Shown here: one piece after another, positions 26,502 through 36,527 of the stretch
Layout: each line of letters starts with the position of its first letter
Numbering within the stretch: position 1 is the stretch's first letter
Assembly (NCBI GenBank): GCA_018384595.1
Contig: JAHAYO010000018.1
Coordinates: forward strand, 1 to 64,000
From: Thiopseudomonas sp.
GTDB lineage: Bacteria; Pseudomonadota; Gammaproteobacteria; Pseudomonadales; Pseudomonadaceae
Reading direction: 5' to 3'
Length of the DNA stretch: 64,000 nt
Made by a program: the position numbers and the translations under genes
Notes under the pieces: model-generated
What the model saw: only the letters and a program-made list of their open reading frames with translations
The model's database searches: none
Told to the model about the DNA's origin: nothing

Positions 26502-26593
26502 CGGTGTTCTCCCTTGACGGAATTTTTCTGGGCGGACGTGGTCTGTTGGCCGGTATAAAGCGAACAGCCAGCCCGTAAGGGCACACAATCTAG

Positions 26594-27730
<1,137 letters not shown>

Positions 27731-27735
27731 TCCTG

Positions 27736-27769
27736 TGCCTGTCATCGCAGCATGCTGCGATGACAGGCA
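27736..27769. repeat. 34-bp perfect palindrome between mreB and mreC
   Basis: The two 17-base arms are exactly complementary, centred on CATG (27752-27753). It starts 5 bases after the mreB stop. An RNA copy would form a long, near loop-free hairpin, but no T-run follows on the plus strand. It may act as an RNA processing or attenuation site, or a protein-binding palindrome. Confidence 0.8.
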
Positions 27770-27821
27770 ACGGGTGTGGCGGGCGTGGCGGTGCGGCCGG
27801 CATGACCACAACCTCTCCAAG

Positions 27822-28748
27822 GTGTACATCATCAAACCCATATTTTCCAAGGGCTCCCCGCTAACCGTCCGGCTGGTCTTTTTTGCCCTGTTATCCATAT
27901 TCTGCATGCTGGTGGATGCGCATGGCTCTTGGCTGCAGTCGCTGCGCAGCCATGCAGGGATCATCCTGACCCCGATTTACTGGGCGGGTGATCTGCCCGG
28001 CCGCAGCTTGGATACTGTCTCGCAACTGCTTACCAGCCGTAGCGATATTCTGGCCGAAAACGAGCGCCTGCGCGCCGACACGCTGCTGATGCAACGGCGC
28101 ATGCAAAAACTGGCCACCCTGACCGAGCAGAACGTGCGCTTGCGCGAGCTGCTCAACTCGTCAGCGCTGCTGGAAGAGCAGGTTTTGGTTGCCGAGCTGC
28201 TGGGCGTTGACCCCAACGTACAAACCCACAAACTACTGATCAACAAGGGTAGCCGCCATGGTGTGTATCAGGGGCAGCCGGTGCTGGATGCGCGTGGGGT
28301 GATGGGGCAGGTGGTGGAGGTGATGCCGTTTAGCGCCCGCGTTCTATTACTCACCGATAACAGTCACAGTTTGCCGGTTCAGGTGACCCGTAACGGACTC
28401 AGGGCGATAGGTGGCGGCACCGGCCAGCCTGGCATGATCGAGTTGCGCTACGTGGCCGATAACGCGGATATCAAAGAGGGTGACCTGCTGGTGACCTCCG
28501 GTATGGCACAGCGTTTTCCGGCTGGCTATCCGGTTGGGGTGGTGACCCGTGTTGAGCGAGCCACGGGCCAGCCCTTTGCCATGGTGCATGCTGCGCCTGC
28601 CGCCGCGCTGGATCGCAGCCGGCATTTTTTGTTGGTGTTTGCTGAAGGGCATTCACCGCAGGCGGGTAGCGCTGATGCAAGGGATGAGATGGCTGTAGAA
28701 GCAGAGAACGAAGCGCGTGCCACTGAAGGGCCGGAGGGGCAGCTATGA
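27822..28748 (+). CDS. mreC: Rod-shape determining protein MreC
   Basis: About 308 residues. A short cytoplasmic start (IIKPIFSKGSPLTVRLV), one transmembrane helix (FFALLSIFCMLV), a coiled coil (about 65-105) and the MreC beta-domain (LINKGSRHGVYQGQPVLDA, then KEGDLLVTSGMAQRFPAGYP). Links MreB to PBP2/RodA. The start codon is uncertain: the GTG at 27822 fits the family N-terminus but has AAGG directly against it, and no ATG fits; an ATC 6 bases downstream is better spaced. Overlaps mreD by four bases. Confidence 0.9.
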   Translation: MYIIKPIFSKGSPLTVRLVFFALLSIFCMLVDAHGSWLQSLRSHAGIILTPIYWAGDLPGRSLDTVSQLLTSRSDILAENERLRADTLLMQRRMQKLATLTEQNVRLRELLNSSALLEEQVLVAELLGVDPNVQTHKLLINKGSRHGVYQGQPVLDARGVMGQVVEVMPFSARVLLLTDNSHSLPVQVTRNGLRAIGGGTGQPGMIELRYVADNADIKEGDLLVTSGMAQRFPAGYPVGVVTRVERATGQPFAMVHAAPAAALDRSRHFLLVFAEGHSPQAGSADARDEMAVEAENEARATEGPEGQL

Positions 28749-29230
28749 GTTCCTCGGCGGTACGTTTTGTGTTGGCTGTGCTCAGTGTGCTGCTGGCCTG
28801 TGTGCTAGAAGTGGCACCGTTGCCCGACTTCATGCGCGAATGGCGGCCGTTGTGGCTGGCCCTAGTAGTGTCGTACTGGGTGCTTGAATCACGCGGTGGT
28901 TTTCGCCTAACGCTGGTCTGGCTGATCGGGCTGCTGCAAGACATTTTGTATGGCAGTTTGCTGGGTTTTCATGCGCTATTTTTGACGCTGGTGGCCTATG
29001 TAATTTTGCGCTTTCAGCAGCGGTTGCAAATATTTCCTTTCTGGCAGCAGGCTTTTTATTTGGCGCTGCTGTATGTGCTGGGGCAGCTGGTGCTGATGCT
29101 GCTGGAGCACTTGACCGATACGGCGCGTCCGTTGGTACAGTATCTGGTGCCGGCGCTACTAAGTGGTTTGATCTGGCCATGGCTTTACATGATAATGCAC
29201 GGCTTGCAGCGATGGCTGGCAAGGCACTGA
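28745..29230 (+). CDS. mreD: Rod-shape determining protein MreD
   Basis: A 161-residue integral membrane protein with five or six hydrophobic helices. PLPDFMREWRPLWLALVVSY and LVWLIGLLQDILYGSLLGFH are the conserved MreD signature. Works with MreC and RodA in cell elongation. ATGA overlap with mreC. Confidence 0.95.
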   Translation: MSSSAVRFVLAVLSVLLACVLEVAPLPDFMREWRPLWLALVVSYWVLESRGGFRLTLVWLIGLLQDILYGSLLGFHALFLTLVAYVILRFQQRLQIFPFWQQAFYLALLYVLGQLVLMLLEHLTDTARPLVQYLVPALLSGLIWPWLYMIMHGLQRWLARH

Positions 29231-29379
29231 TCCGCTCACGGGGTTGGGGCGTGCGCCGGCTTGCTATACACTGAGGCACCTGCAATACAGGGTAACACTA
29301 GAGGCCGGCTACACAAGGCGTGCCCGCCTGCAGCAGATAGAGCGCAGGCATTCATTAAATACAATAAGCGGGTTTGGGT

Positions 29380-30537
29380 ATGGGGAAACAAGCGCATTGC
29401 CAGGATATAGGTGGCCAGACAACATCTAGCAGGCTGCTCGGTGGCAGGGTGTCGCGGTGGTTGCTGGTTGCTTTGCTGTCCGTTGGTGTGACAGGTGGCA
29501 GTGTGGTTGCCATGACCGGGCAGGCCGCCGAGCCGGCCAGCGTGGAAGGGGCTGGACCTGTTAGCTCGCCAGCACGCACAATCACCCTGCCTGTTGATGG
29601 CCAGCTGATCAGCCAAGCTGACCTAGATACACTGGCCAGCGAAGTGGAAACGCTGGCGCAGAGCAAGCTGGATCTCGATAACCGCTTGAATGTTGAATTC
29701 GGCCGTTATGAAGCATCCAGATTGCGCTTGGAAGACAGCAAAAAATCCATTCGCAGCGAAACCGAAGAAATTCTACAAAACAACGGTTTGCGCAAACGCC
29801 TTGACAGCCTGTTTGAGCATCACGAGCAGCTGCTGCAGGATGAAAAAAAGCTCTCTGAAGGGCTGGCTGTTCTTCAGGAAGAGCTGGCCGCACGTCAGCT
29901 GCAACTGACTGGCAAGCAGCGTGACCTTGAGCGTTTGCAGGCCAGCTATGCGGCTCAGCAGCGTGAGCAGGCATTGCGCCAAGTACAGGACGTTGCGCGT
30001 CACCTTGAACGCGACCTCAGTTTTCGCGAAACCATCGGTTTCAAGTGTGTCACCAGCAAGAGCCTGAGTACCTGTCTGAATGAATACCCACTCGAATCGC
30101 GTATTCATGGCTGGATCGAAGAGCATTATCAGCAGGCGTTATCAGGTGCGCTATCCGAGCTGGATGTGCAGGTGCAGTTGAGCCCTGACTGGTATACCAG
30201 CCGCTTTACCCGTAAATTTGCCGACGCCAGCATGAGCCTGCAGGGTGCAGTGACGGCAGAGGTTGAGGTCAATGCTGAGATTGTGCCGCGCAAGATGATG
30301 GCCTGTGCACTGACGGGTGCCTCGGCTGAGCTGTGTGAAACCCATTCAGTGTCGCTGATTGTGCGTAGCAACAAATACGGCGATCAGGTGCTGGTCAACA
30401 AAAAGCCCTATGGCTCTACGCCCGTATCGTTGATGTTAGAACCTGGGGTATACAACGTAGAGGTGCGCTATCAGGGACTCACGCAAAAACGCACCCTGAC
30501 GCTGGATGAAAACCGCCACATCAATTTTGTATTTTAA
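29380..30537 (+). CDS. Secreted coiled-coil protein with C-terminal PEGA domain, in the place of maf
   Basis: A 385-residue protein. The N-terminus has a signal or anchor helix (WLLVALLSVGVTGGSVVAM, about 27-45), then a coiled coil (about 85-200), then a middle domain with two spaced cysteine pairs (C-x8-C in KCVTSKSLSTCL; C-x9-C in ACALTGASAELCE) that could form disulfides. A PEGA domain ends the chain (VLVNKKPYGSTPVSLMLEPG, then VYNVEVRYQG). PEGA domains are extracytoplasmic beta modules often near surface proteins. P. aeruginosa has maf between mreD and rng; here this gene is there instead, followed by a terminator. No function assigned; a cell-envelope role is inferred from the topology and neighbours. 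Confidence 0.85.
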   Translation: MGKQAHCQDIGGQTTSSRLLGGRVSRWLLVALLSVGVTGGSVVAMTGQAAEPASVEGAGPVSSPARTITLPVDGQLISQADLDTLASEVETLAQSKLDLDNRLNVEFGRYEASRLRLEDSKKSIRSETEEILQNNGLRKRLDSLFEHHEQLLQDEKKLSEGLAVLQEELAARQLQLTGKQRDLERLQASYAAQQREQALRQVQDVARHLERDLSFRETIGFKCVTSKSLSTCLNEYPLESRIHGWIEEHYQQALSGALSELDVQVQLSPDWYTSRFTRKFADASMSLQGAVTAEVEVNAEIVPRKMMACALTGASAELCETHSVSLIVRSNKYGDQVLVNKKPYGSTPVSLMLEPGVYNVEVRYQGLTQKRTLTLDENRHINFVF

Positions 30538-30568
30538 ACAGCGGAGGCTCGCCAGACGCGCCGTAGGG

Positions 30569-30602
30569 AATGCCGGTCTTGCACCAAGAACCGGCATTTT
30601 TT
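30569..30602 (+). terminator. Intrinsic terminator after the PEGA gene
   Basis: Stem AATGCCGGT/ACCGGCATT with a 12-base loop followed by T-rich TTTTTATG. It separates mreBCD-PEGA from rng. Confidence 0.85.
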
Positions 30603-30698
30603 ATGTCTGCAGTTTGAGTTGCGCCCCGTAAGTAGGCACGACCCAGCAACGGCAGCCTGCCTACACGATAAAAAGAAGGACCGGCAACGGATACCGCT

Positions 30699-32150
30699 AT
30701 GAGCGAAGAAATTCTGATGAACATCACCCCCATGGAAACTCGGGTTGCGGTGGTGGAAAACGGTGTTTTGCAGGAAGTACATATTGAGCGCACCCAAAGC
30801 CGTGGGCTGGTGGGCAATATTTACAAAGGACGGGTGGTGCGAGTATTGCCCGGTATGCAGGCCGCTTTTGTCGATATTGGGCTGGAACGGGCGGCTTTCA
30901 TCCATATTGGCGAGTTGCAAGTGCCGGAGGGCCGACAAATAGACAGCATTAGTGGCCTGCTGCATGACGGGCAGGCGCTGGTGGTTCAGGTCACCAAGGA
31001 CCCAATCGGTAGCAAGGGCGCGCGGCTGACCACCTATTTTTCTATGCCGTCGCGCTATCTGGTACACATGCCGTCCAGCGGCCATATTGGCGTCTCGCTG
31101 AAAATCGAAGATGAAAGCGAACGTGACCGACTTAAAGAGCTGGTTGGCCGCTGTCTGGCGGCAGAAGGTTTGCAGCATTTTGGCGGCTTTATCATCCGCA
31201 CCGCCGCCGAGGGCGTCACCGAAGACGACATGAAGGCCGACATCCTCTACCTGTACCGGCTATGGCAGCAGGTGCAGGAGCAGATTCGCGGCGGCAATGG
31301 CCTGATCTATGAAGAGTTGCCACTGGCGTTACGTACCTTGCGTGACCTGGTTGGCGAGCAAACCGAAAAAATTCGCATTGATTCGCGGGAAACCCTAGGC
31401 CGGGCGCAACAGTTTGTCAGCGAGCTGGTGCCCGGAGTGGATGCGCTGATCGAACATTACCCCGGCGAACGGCCTTTGTTTGACCTGCATGGCATCGAAG
31501 ATGAAATCCAGCGTGCGCTGGAGCGCAAAGTGCCGCTCAAGTCGGGGGGCTACCTGATTATTGATCCGACAGAGGCCATGACCACCATAGACGTCAACAC
31601 CGGCGCCTTTGTCGGGCATCGTAATCTGGAAGAAACCATTTTCAAGACCAATCTTGAGGCGGCCATGGCCATTGCCCGCCAGCTACGGCTGCGCAACGTG
31701 GGCGGTATCATCATTATCGATTTTATCGACATGGAAGACGAAGAACACCGGCGCCAGGTGTTGCGCACGCTGGAGCGCCAGCTGGAACGTGACCATGCCA
31801 AGACCCACATTACCGGCCTTACCGAGCTGGGGCTGGTGCAGATGACACGCAAGCGTACCCGCGAAAGCCTTAGTCAGCTGCTGTGCGAGCCCTGCGCAAC
31901 CTGTCAGGGCCGTGGTGAACTGCGTACTGCGGAAACAGTCTGTTATGAGGTGTTTCGCGAGATCTTGCGCGAGGCACGCGCCTATCAGGCTGAGGGTTAT
32001 CTGGTGCTGGCCAGTCAGAATGTGGTGGACCGCTTGCTGGATGAGGAATCGGCCAATCTGGCAGACCTAGAAACTTTCATTGGCCGACCGATCAAGTTGC
32101 AGGTCGAGAGCCTCTATTCGCAGGAGCAATATGACATTGTATTGCTGTAA
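30699..32150 (+). CDS. rng: Ribonuclease G
   Basis: A 483-residue endoribonuclease of the RNase E/G family, acting in 16S rRNA 5'-end maturation and mRNA decay. The S1 domain (about 35-125) includes IYKGRVVRVLPGMQAAFVDI. The catalytic aspartates are in TTIDVNTGAFVG and IIIDFIDMEDEEHR, and the zinc-link cysteines in CEPCATC. It lacks the long RNase E C-terminal scaffold. Located downstream of mreBCD as in many proteobacteria. Confidence 0.97.
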   Translation: MSEEILMNITPMETRVAVVENGVLQEVHIERTQSRGLVGNIYKGRVVRVLPGMQAAFVDIGLERAAFIHIGELQVPEGRQIDSISGLLHDGQALVVQVTKDPIGSKGARLTTYFSMPSRYLVHMPSSGHIGVSLKIEDESERDRLKELVGRCLAAEGLQHFGGFIIRTAAEGVTEDDMKADILYLYRLWQQVQEQIRGGNGLIYEELPLALRTLRDLVGEQTEKIRIDSRETLGRAQQFVSELVPGVDALIEHYPGERPLFDLHGIEDEIQRALERKVPLKSGGYLIIDPTEAMTTIDVNTGAFVGHRNLEETIFKTNLEAAMAIARQLRLRNVGGIIIIDFIDMEDEEHRRQVLRTLERQLERDHAKTHITGLTELGLVQMTRKRTRESLSQLLCEPCATCQGRGELRTAETVCYEVFREILREARAYQAEGYLVLASQNVVDRLLDEESANLADLETFIGRPIKLQVESLYSQEQYDIVLL

Positions 32151-32195
32151 TTTCGTAACACGCAGCGCACAAAGCAGCAGACAGGGCCGCATGGC

Positions 32196-35100
32196 ATGGC
32201 GCTGCTAAAGCGCTGGTTGTGGCAGCCGCTAGTCTGGGCAGGTGTGATCCTGGTGTTGCTGGGCACGCTTTACCTGAGTGCTGGACGCCTGCTGGTACCC
32301 ATGCTCAATGCTTACCGTATTGAAATTCAAGACTGGATGAGCAGCCAGCTGGGGCAGCCGGTACATCTGGGCCGGCTGCATGCCGGCTGGCACGGGGTTT
32401 CGCCCTGGCTATATGCCGAAGATGTGCGCTTGGGCGCTGGCAGTCAGCCGCTGTCGATAGCGCGCTTGCACTTTCGGCCCGATATGCTGGGCAGCCTGTG
32501 GCGCGGCGGTTGGTCGCTGTCGGCCATCAGCCTGCAGGGCGTTGATCTGGAGCTGCAGCAACAGCAAGACGGGCGCTGGCTGCTCAACGGCATAGCCACC
32601 GGCGGTGATACCAACGCTAAGCCGCAAGAACCGGCAGCTCTGCTGGCGCAGTTGGAGCGTATCGGACATCTGGGGTTGGTGGATGCCCGCATCCGTATTC
32701 ACCCGCAAGGCAGCGCCCCGCTGGAGCTGCGAGAGGCCAGTCTGATGTTGGAGCGCGCTGGGCGTGGGCATCAGATACAGGCCCGCTTGCTGCTGCCTGA
32801 TGGTCAGCCGCTGGCACTATCGCTGCGGTTAGGCGGCAGTCTGGCGCAGTGGCAGCAGGCCAGCATGCAGGGGTATCTGAGCCTGCCAGACAGCAACTGG
32901 TTGCACTGGCTACCCGCTGCCTGGCGTGCTGAGTTAGCGCCGGATTTACAGTTGGACAGTGTGCGCCTGCCCGTGCAGCTTTGGCTGACCGCCAGTCATG
33001 GCAGGCTCAAGCGCCTGCAGCTGGAGACGACCGGCGGCTTGCTGCACGGGCAGTGGCAGCAACAGCCTGTGCAGCTGGAACTGGGCCACATTCAGGCCGA
33101 TTACCATGAAGACCAACGGCAGCGGCGGCTGTGGCTGCCACAGTTCAACGTGCGCCTGCAGCCGCAGGGCAGCATGCAAAACCTAGCGCTGCAGCTGCGT
33201 CAAGCGGCTGATACGCCGGCGGCGTCCACCGCAGTCGAACTGGCGTTCCAGCAGCTGCAGCTGGAGCCGCTGCTGGCTGCCGTGTTGCAGCATGTACCGA
33301 TGCCAGAATTGGCCCAGGATATTCTGCGCCAACTCGACTTTCGCGGGCAGCTGGTCAATACCCGCCTGCGCTGGCATCCGGGCTTGCCTTGGCAGCAGCA
33401 ACTGGAATACGACACCAATATCCGCGCTCTGGATTACAGCCCGTGGAAGAATGTGCCGGGGGCTACCGGTATCCATGGGCGTCTGTTTGGCAGTTTGGCC
33501 GGCGGCGAACTGCATCTGGATAGCTCGGGTTTTAGCCTGTACCTGCGCGAGCTGTTTGCCGAGCCTTGGCAGTATCACAAGGCCCGTGCCCGTCTGACGT
33601 GGGCGCTGAATGAGCAGCTTGATTTCGAACTGACCAGTCCCTACCTGCAGGTGCAGGGCGATGAGGGGGAGCTGGCCGGCGACTTTGTCATAGCCATACC
33701 GCAGACCCCAGGGCTGGAAAGCTATATGGACCTGCGGGTTGGGCTGCGCAATGGCCAAGCATCCTACAAGGACAAATACCTGCCGCTGGTGCTGCGTGAC
33801 AAACAGAAAGAGCTGTGGGACTGGCTGCACGCAGCCATTCGTGGCGGCGATATCCATCAGGGCTATTTTCAATATCAGGGCTCGCTGGCCAGCGGCGTGC
33901 CGCCGGAGGCGCGCTCGGTCAGTCTGTTTTTTGATGTCGACAATGCAGAGCTGGCTTGGCAACCGGGTTGGCCGTCTCTGCACGAAGGGCGCACGCGGGT
34001 GTATGTGGATAATCGCGGTATTGAGGTCGAGATTGACCGTGCCCGCATTCTGGATACGGCGGTGGGACAAAGCCATGCCCAGGTAAGCTATCCAACATCA
34101 GGGCCGGCGCAATTGCGGGTTGAAACGCAGCTGGACAGTACGCTGGCGGATGCCCTGTATATGGTGCAAAAAACGCCGCTGGCGACCAGCCTGCCGCAGT
34201 TGGCTGACTGGCAGGGGCAAGGCCGTCTGCCCGGGCATTTGCAGCTGGATATCCCGCTGGCCGCCGACCAGCTGGCCCATGTTGTATTGGATCTGGTGCT
34301 GGACGATAACCGCCTGCAGATGCCGGAGTATGGGCTTGCCTTTGAAAAACTAAAGGGCACGTTGCGGATTGATAGTCAGCGCGGACTGTTCGGTGATGCC
34401 CTCAGCGGACGCTTTCTGGGGCAGCCGTTTACTGCCAGCGTGGCACCACAGAAGGGTGCTAAAGCTTGGTCGGCGCAGTTGCGCGGCAAAGGGCGCATGC
34501 AGGCCGAGCGCCTGCAGCAATGGCTGGAGCTGAGTGCATCGCCCCTGAATGGCAGTTTTGATTACCAGCTGGATTTGCAGGTGTGGGAGCAGGGCGGCCA
34601 GTTGCAGGTGGACAGTAACTTGCAGGGCGTGCGCATTGATCTACCTGCGCCGCTGGGCAAGGCGGCTACTGAACAGGTGCCAACCCTCTGGCACATGACG
34701 CTGGATGACACAGGCCAACATTACCGGTTGCAGCATGGCCAGCGGCTAAATGCCCTGTTGGCGCTGGGGCAAGGTAAGGACGCTGCGCTGCGCGGCGAGC
34801 TGGTGCTGGATGGGCGTGCGGCGCGGGTGCCGGCCAGCCCAGGGCTGCGTATCAAAGGGCGTTTGGCGCAACTGTCGGTGCCCGACTGGCTAGCTGCGCT
34901 GGAGCGCTACCTGCCGCCAAGCCAAGCGCAGACGCAGAGCACTCCGCTGGTGCAGGATGTGTTGCTAGAAACGGCAGAACTGCTGGGGTACGGCATTCCG
35001 CTGCAACAGGCGCGTCTGGACATCGTGCCGGCAGGCACAGGTTGGCGGGTACAGCTGGCCAGCCAGCAGGCAGAGGGCGTGATTAGGGTGCCGGCCACGG

Positions 35101-35999
35101 GGCCATTGGAGATTGCGCTGGAGCGTTTACAGCTGCCAGCGGCGGCAGGGGAAACGGGGTTGGCGGCTGATAGCCTGCAACCCAGTGATATTCCGGCCAT
35201 GCAGGTCAACATTGCCCAGCTGTTATTGGGCGATGAGCTGCTGGGGCCGCTGGCCTTCATTAGCCAGCCCGCTGCACAGACGGTGCTGTTTGATGACATC
35301 CGTGGCGGCTTTAAGGGCGCTAATCTCAAAGGCGCGCTGCGCTGGACGGGCGGTGCGAAGCCGGCCAGCAGCTTTCAGGGCGAGCTGGCCGGTGAGCACC
35401 TTGAACGGGTGTTGCAGGCGTGGGGGCATGAGCCGTTCATCCGTGGCGAGCAGTTTTATCTGGGGCTGGTGCTGGATTGGCCGGGCACGCCGCTGGATTT
35501 TAGTTTGGCCAGCCTGAGCGGTAAGGCAGGGGTCAAGCTTCGTAAGGGTCAGCTGCAGGCACTGGACGGTGGCGCACAGGCGCTGCGCGTATTTGGCCTG
35601 CTTAATTTTGAATCCATTGGCCGCAGGTTACGGTTGGACTTTTCCGATCTGTGGAGCAAAGGGCTGTCGTATGACCGTATTGATGGTCTGATCGATATTG
35701 AACGTGGCCATTACCGCACGCTGCGGCCGCTGACGCTGGAGGGCGTATCCAGTGATCTGAATCTGGACGGCAGCCTAGATGTACCCAGCGGTGTGATTGA
35801 TGCGCTGCTGCAGGTCGAAATGCCGATCAGCCGCAACCTGCCGTTGGCGGCCATTGCGGTGGGTGCCCCAGCGGTGGGCGGTGCGCTGTTTGTGATTGAC
35901 CGCCTAACCGGTGACCGCTTTGCCCGTATGGCGGCCGTGCGTTACCGGATTACCGGTGATTGGGATAACCCAGACATCACGCTGACCCGTGGAAAGTGA
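32196..35999 (+). CDS. yhdP: YhdP family inner-membrane AsmA-like protein
   Basis: A 1267-residue protein: one N-terminal transmembrane helix (LVWAGVILVLLGTLYLSAGR) and a very long periplasmic beta-rich chain. The C-terminus (GLLNFESIGRRLRLDFSDLW, then LDVPSGVIDALLQVEMPISR) is typical of YhdP. YhdP, TamB and YdbH form the bridge-like group thought to carry phospholipids from the inner to the outer membrane. It lies after rng, the usual order, and just before tadA. Confidence 0.94.
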   Translation: MALLKRWLWQPLVWAGVILVLLGTLYLSAGRLLVPMLNAYRIEIQDWMSSQLGQPVHLGRLHAGWHGVSPWLYAEDVRLGAGSQPLSIARLHFRPDMLGSLWRGGWSLSAISLQGVDLELQQQQDGRWLLNGIATGGDTNAKPQEPAALLAQLERIGHLGLVDARIRIHPQGSAPLELREASLMLERAGRGHQIQARLLLPDGQPLALSLRLGGSLAQWQQASMQGYLSLPDSNWLHWLPAAWRAELAPDLQLDSVRLPVQLWLTASHGRLKRLQLETTGGLLHGQWQQQPVQLELGHIQADYHEDQRQRRLWLPQFNVRLQPQGSMQNLALQLRQAADTPAASTAVELAFQQLQLEPLLAAVLQHVPMPELAQDILRQLDFRGQLVNTRLRWHPGLPWQQQLEYDTNIRALDYSPWKNVPGATGIHGRLFGSLAGGELHLDSSGFSLYLRELFAEPWQYHKARARLTWALNEQLDFELTSPYLQVQGDEGELAGDFVIAIPQTPGLESYMDLRVGLRNGQASYKDKYLPLVLRDKQKELWDWLHAAIRGGDIHQGYFQYQGSLASGVPPEARSVSLFFDVDNAELAWQPGWPSLHEGRTRVYVDNRGIEVEIDRARILDTAVGQSHAQVSYPTSGPAQLRVETQLDSTLADALYMVQKTPLATSLPQLADWQGQGRLPGHLQLDIPLAADQLAHVVLDLVLDDNRLQMPEYGLAFEKLKGTLRIDSQRGLFGDALSGRFLGQPFTASVAPQKGAKAWSAQLRGKGRMQAERLQQWLELSASPLNGSFDYQLDLQVWEQGGQLQVDSNLQGVRIDLPAPLGKAATEQVPTLWHMTLDDTGQHYRLQHGQRLNALLALGQGKDAALRGELVLDGRAARVPASPGLRIKGRLAQLSVPDWLAALERYLPPSQAQTQSTPLVQDVLLETAELLGYGIPLQQARLDIVPAGTGWRVQLASQQAEGVIRVPATGPLEIALERLQLPAAAGETGLAADSLQPSDIPAMQVNIAQLLLGDELLGPLAFISQPAAQTVLFDDIRGGFKGANLKGALRWTGGAKPASSFQGELAGEHLERVLQAWGHEPFIRGEQFYLGLVLDWPGTPLDFSLASLSGKAGVKLRKGQLQALDGGAQALRVFGLLNFESIGRRLRLDFSDLWSKGLSYDRIDGLIDIERGHYRTLRPLTLEGVSSDLNLDGSLDVPSGVIDALLQVEMPISRNLPLAAIAVGAPAVGGALFVIDRLTGDRFARMAAVRYRITGDWDNPDITLTRGK

Positions 36000-36002
36000 G
36001 CC

Positions 36003-36515
36003 ATGAAGCCTATCTATAGGGCTGCCGACAGGCCGCCGGTGATTGATCGTAGTCTTGATCTTGAGTTTATGCGCGAAGCGCTGGAACTGGCCGCTTGCGG
36101 AGCGCGGCTGGGCGAGGTGCCGGTGGGGGCGGTGTTGGTCTGTGATGGGCAGGTGATTGGGCGCGGTTTCAATCAGCCCATCGGCCTGCACGACCCCAGC
36201 GCCCATGCCGAAATGCAGGCCATTCGCGAAGCAGCCCGCCAGCGTGCCAATTACCGTCTGCCGGGCAGTACCCTGTATGTCACGCTGGAGCCTTGCAGCA
36301 TGTGTGCGGGCTTGTTGGTACATGCCCGCATTGCACGGGTGGTGTACGCCGCCACCGAGCCGCGGGCCGGCATGGCCGTTAGCCAAGGGCAATTTTTTGA
36401 GCAGCCTTTTTTGAATCACAGGGTCGTGGTAGAAGGCGGTTTGCTGGCGGACGAGTCGGCAGCGCTGCTGCGGGATTTTTTCCGCCAACGGCGTGCGCGG
36501 CCGGCGCAGCCCTGA
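36003..36515 (+). CDS. tadA: tRNA-specific adenosine deaminase
   Basis: Converts adenosine 34 of tRNA-Arg(ACG) to inosine. 170 residues. The cytidine-deaminase zinc motif is complete: HAEMQAIREA (His ligand and Glu proton shuttle) and PCSMCAG (two Cys). The N-terminal 20-residue extension is unusual but not exceptional. Starts 3 bases after yhdP. Confidence 0.95.
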   Translation: MKPIYRAADRPPVIDRSLDLEFMREALELAACGARLGEVPVGAVLVCDGQVIGRGFNQPIGLHDPSAHAEMQAIREAARQRANYRLPGSTLYVTLEPCSMCAGLLVHARIARVVYAATEPRAGMAVSQGQFFEQPFLNHRVVVEGGLLADESAALLRDFFRQRRARPAQP

Positions 36516-36527
36516 GTCGAGCGGCGC

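Noticed and set aside
27736-27769. Intrinsic terminator between mreB and mreC
   Set aside because: Long stem but no T-run after it, and mreCD need transcription from upstream.
33183-34076. 297-codon minus-strand open frame
   Set aside because: Antisense shadow of yhdP; no domain seen.
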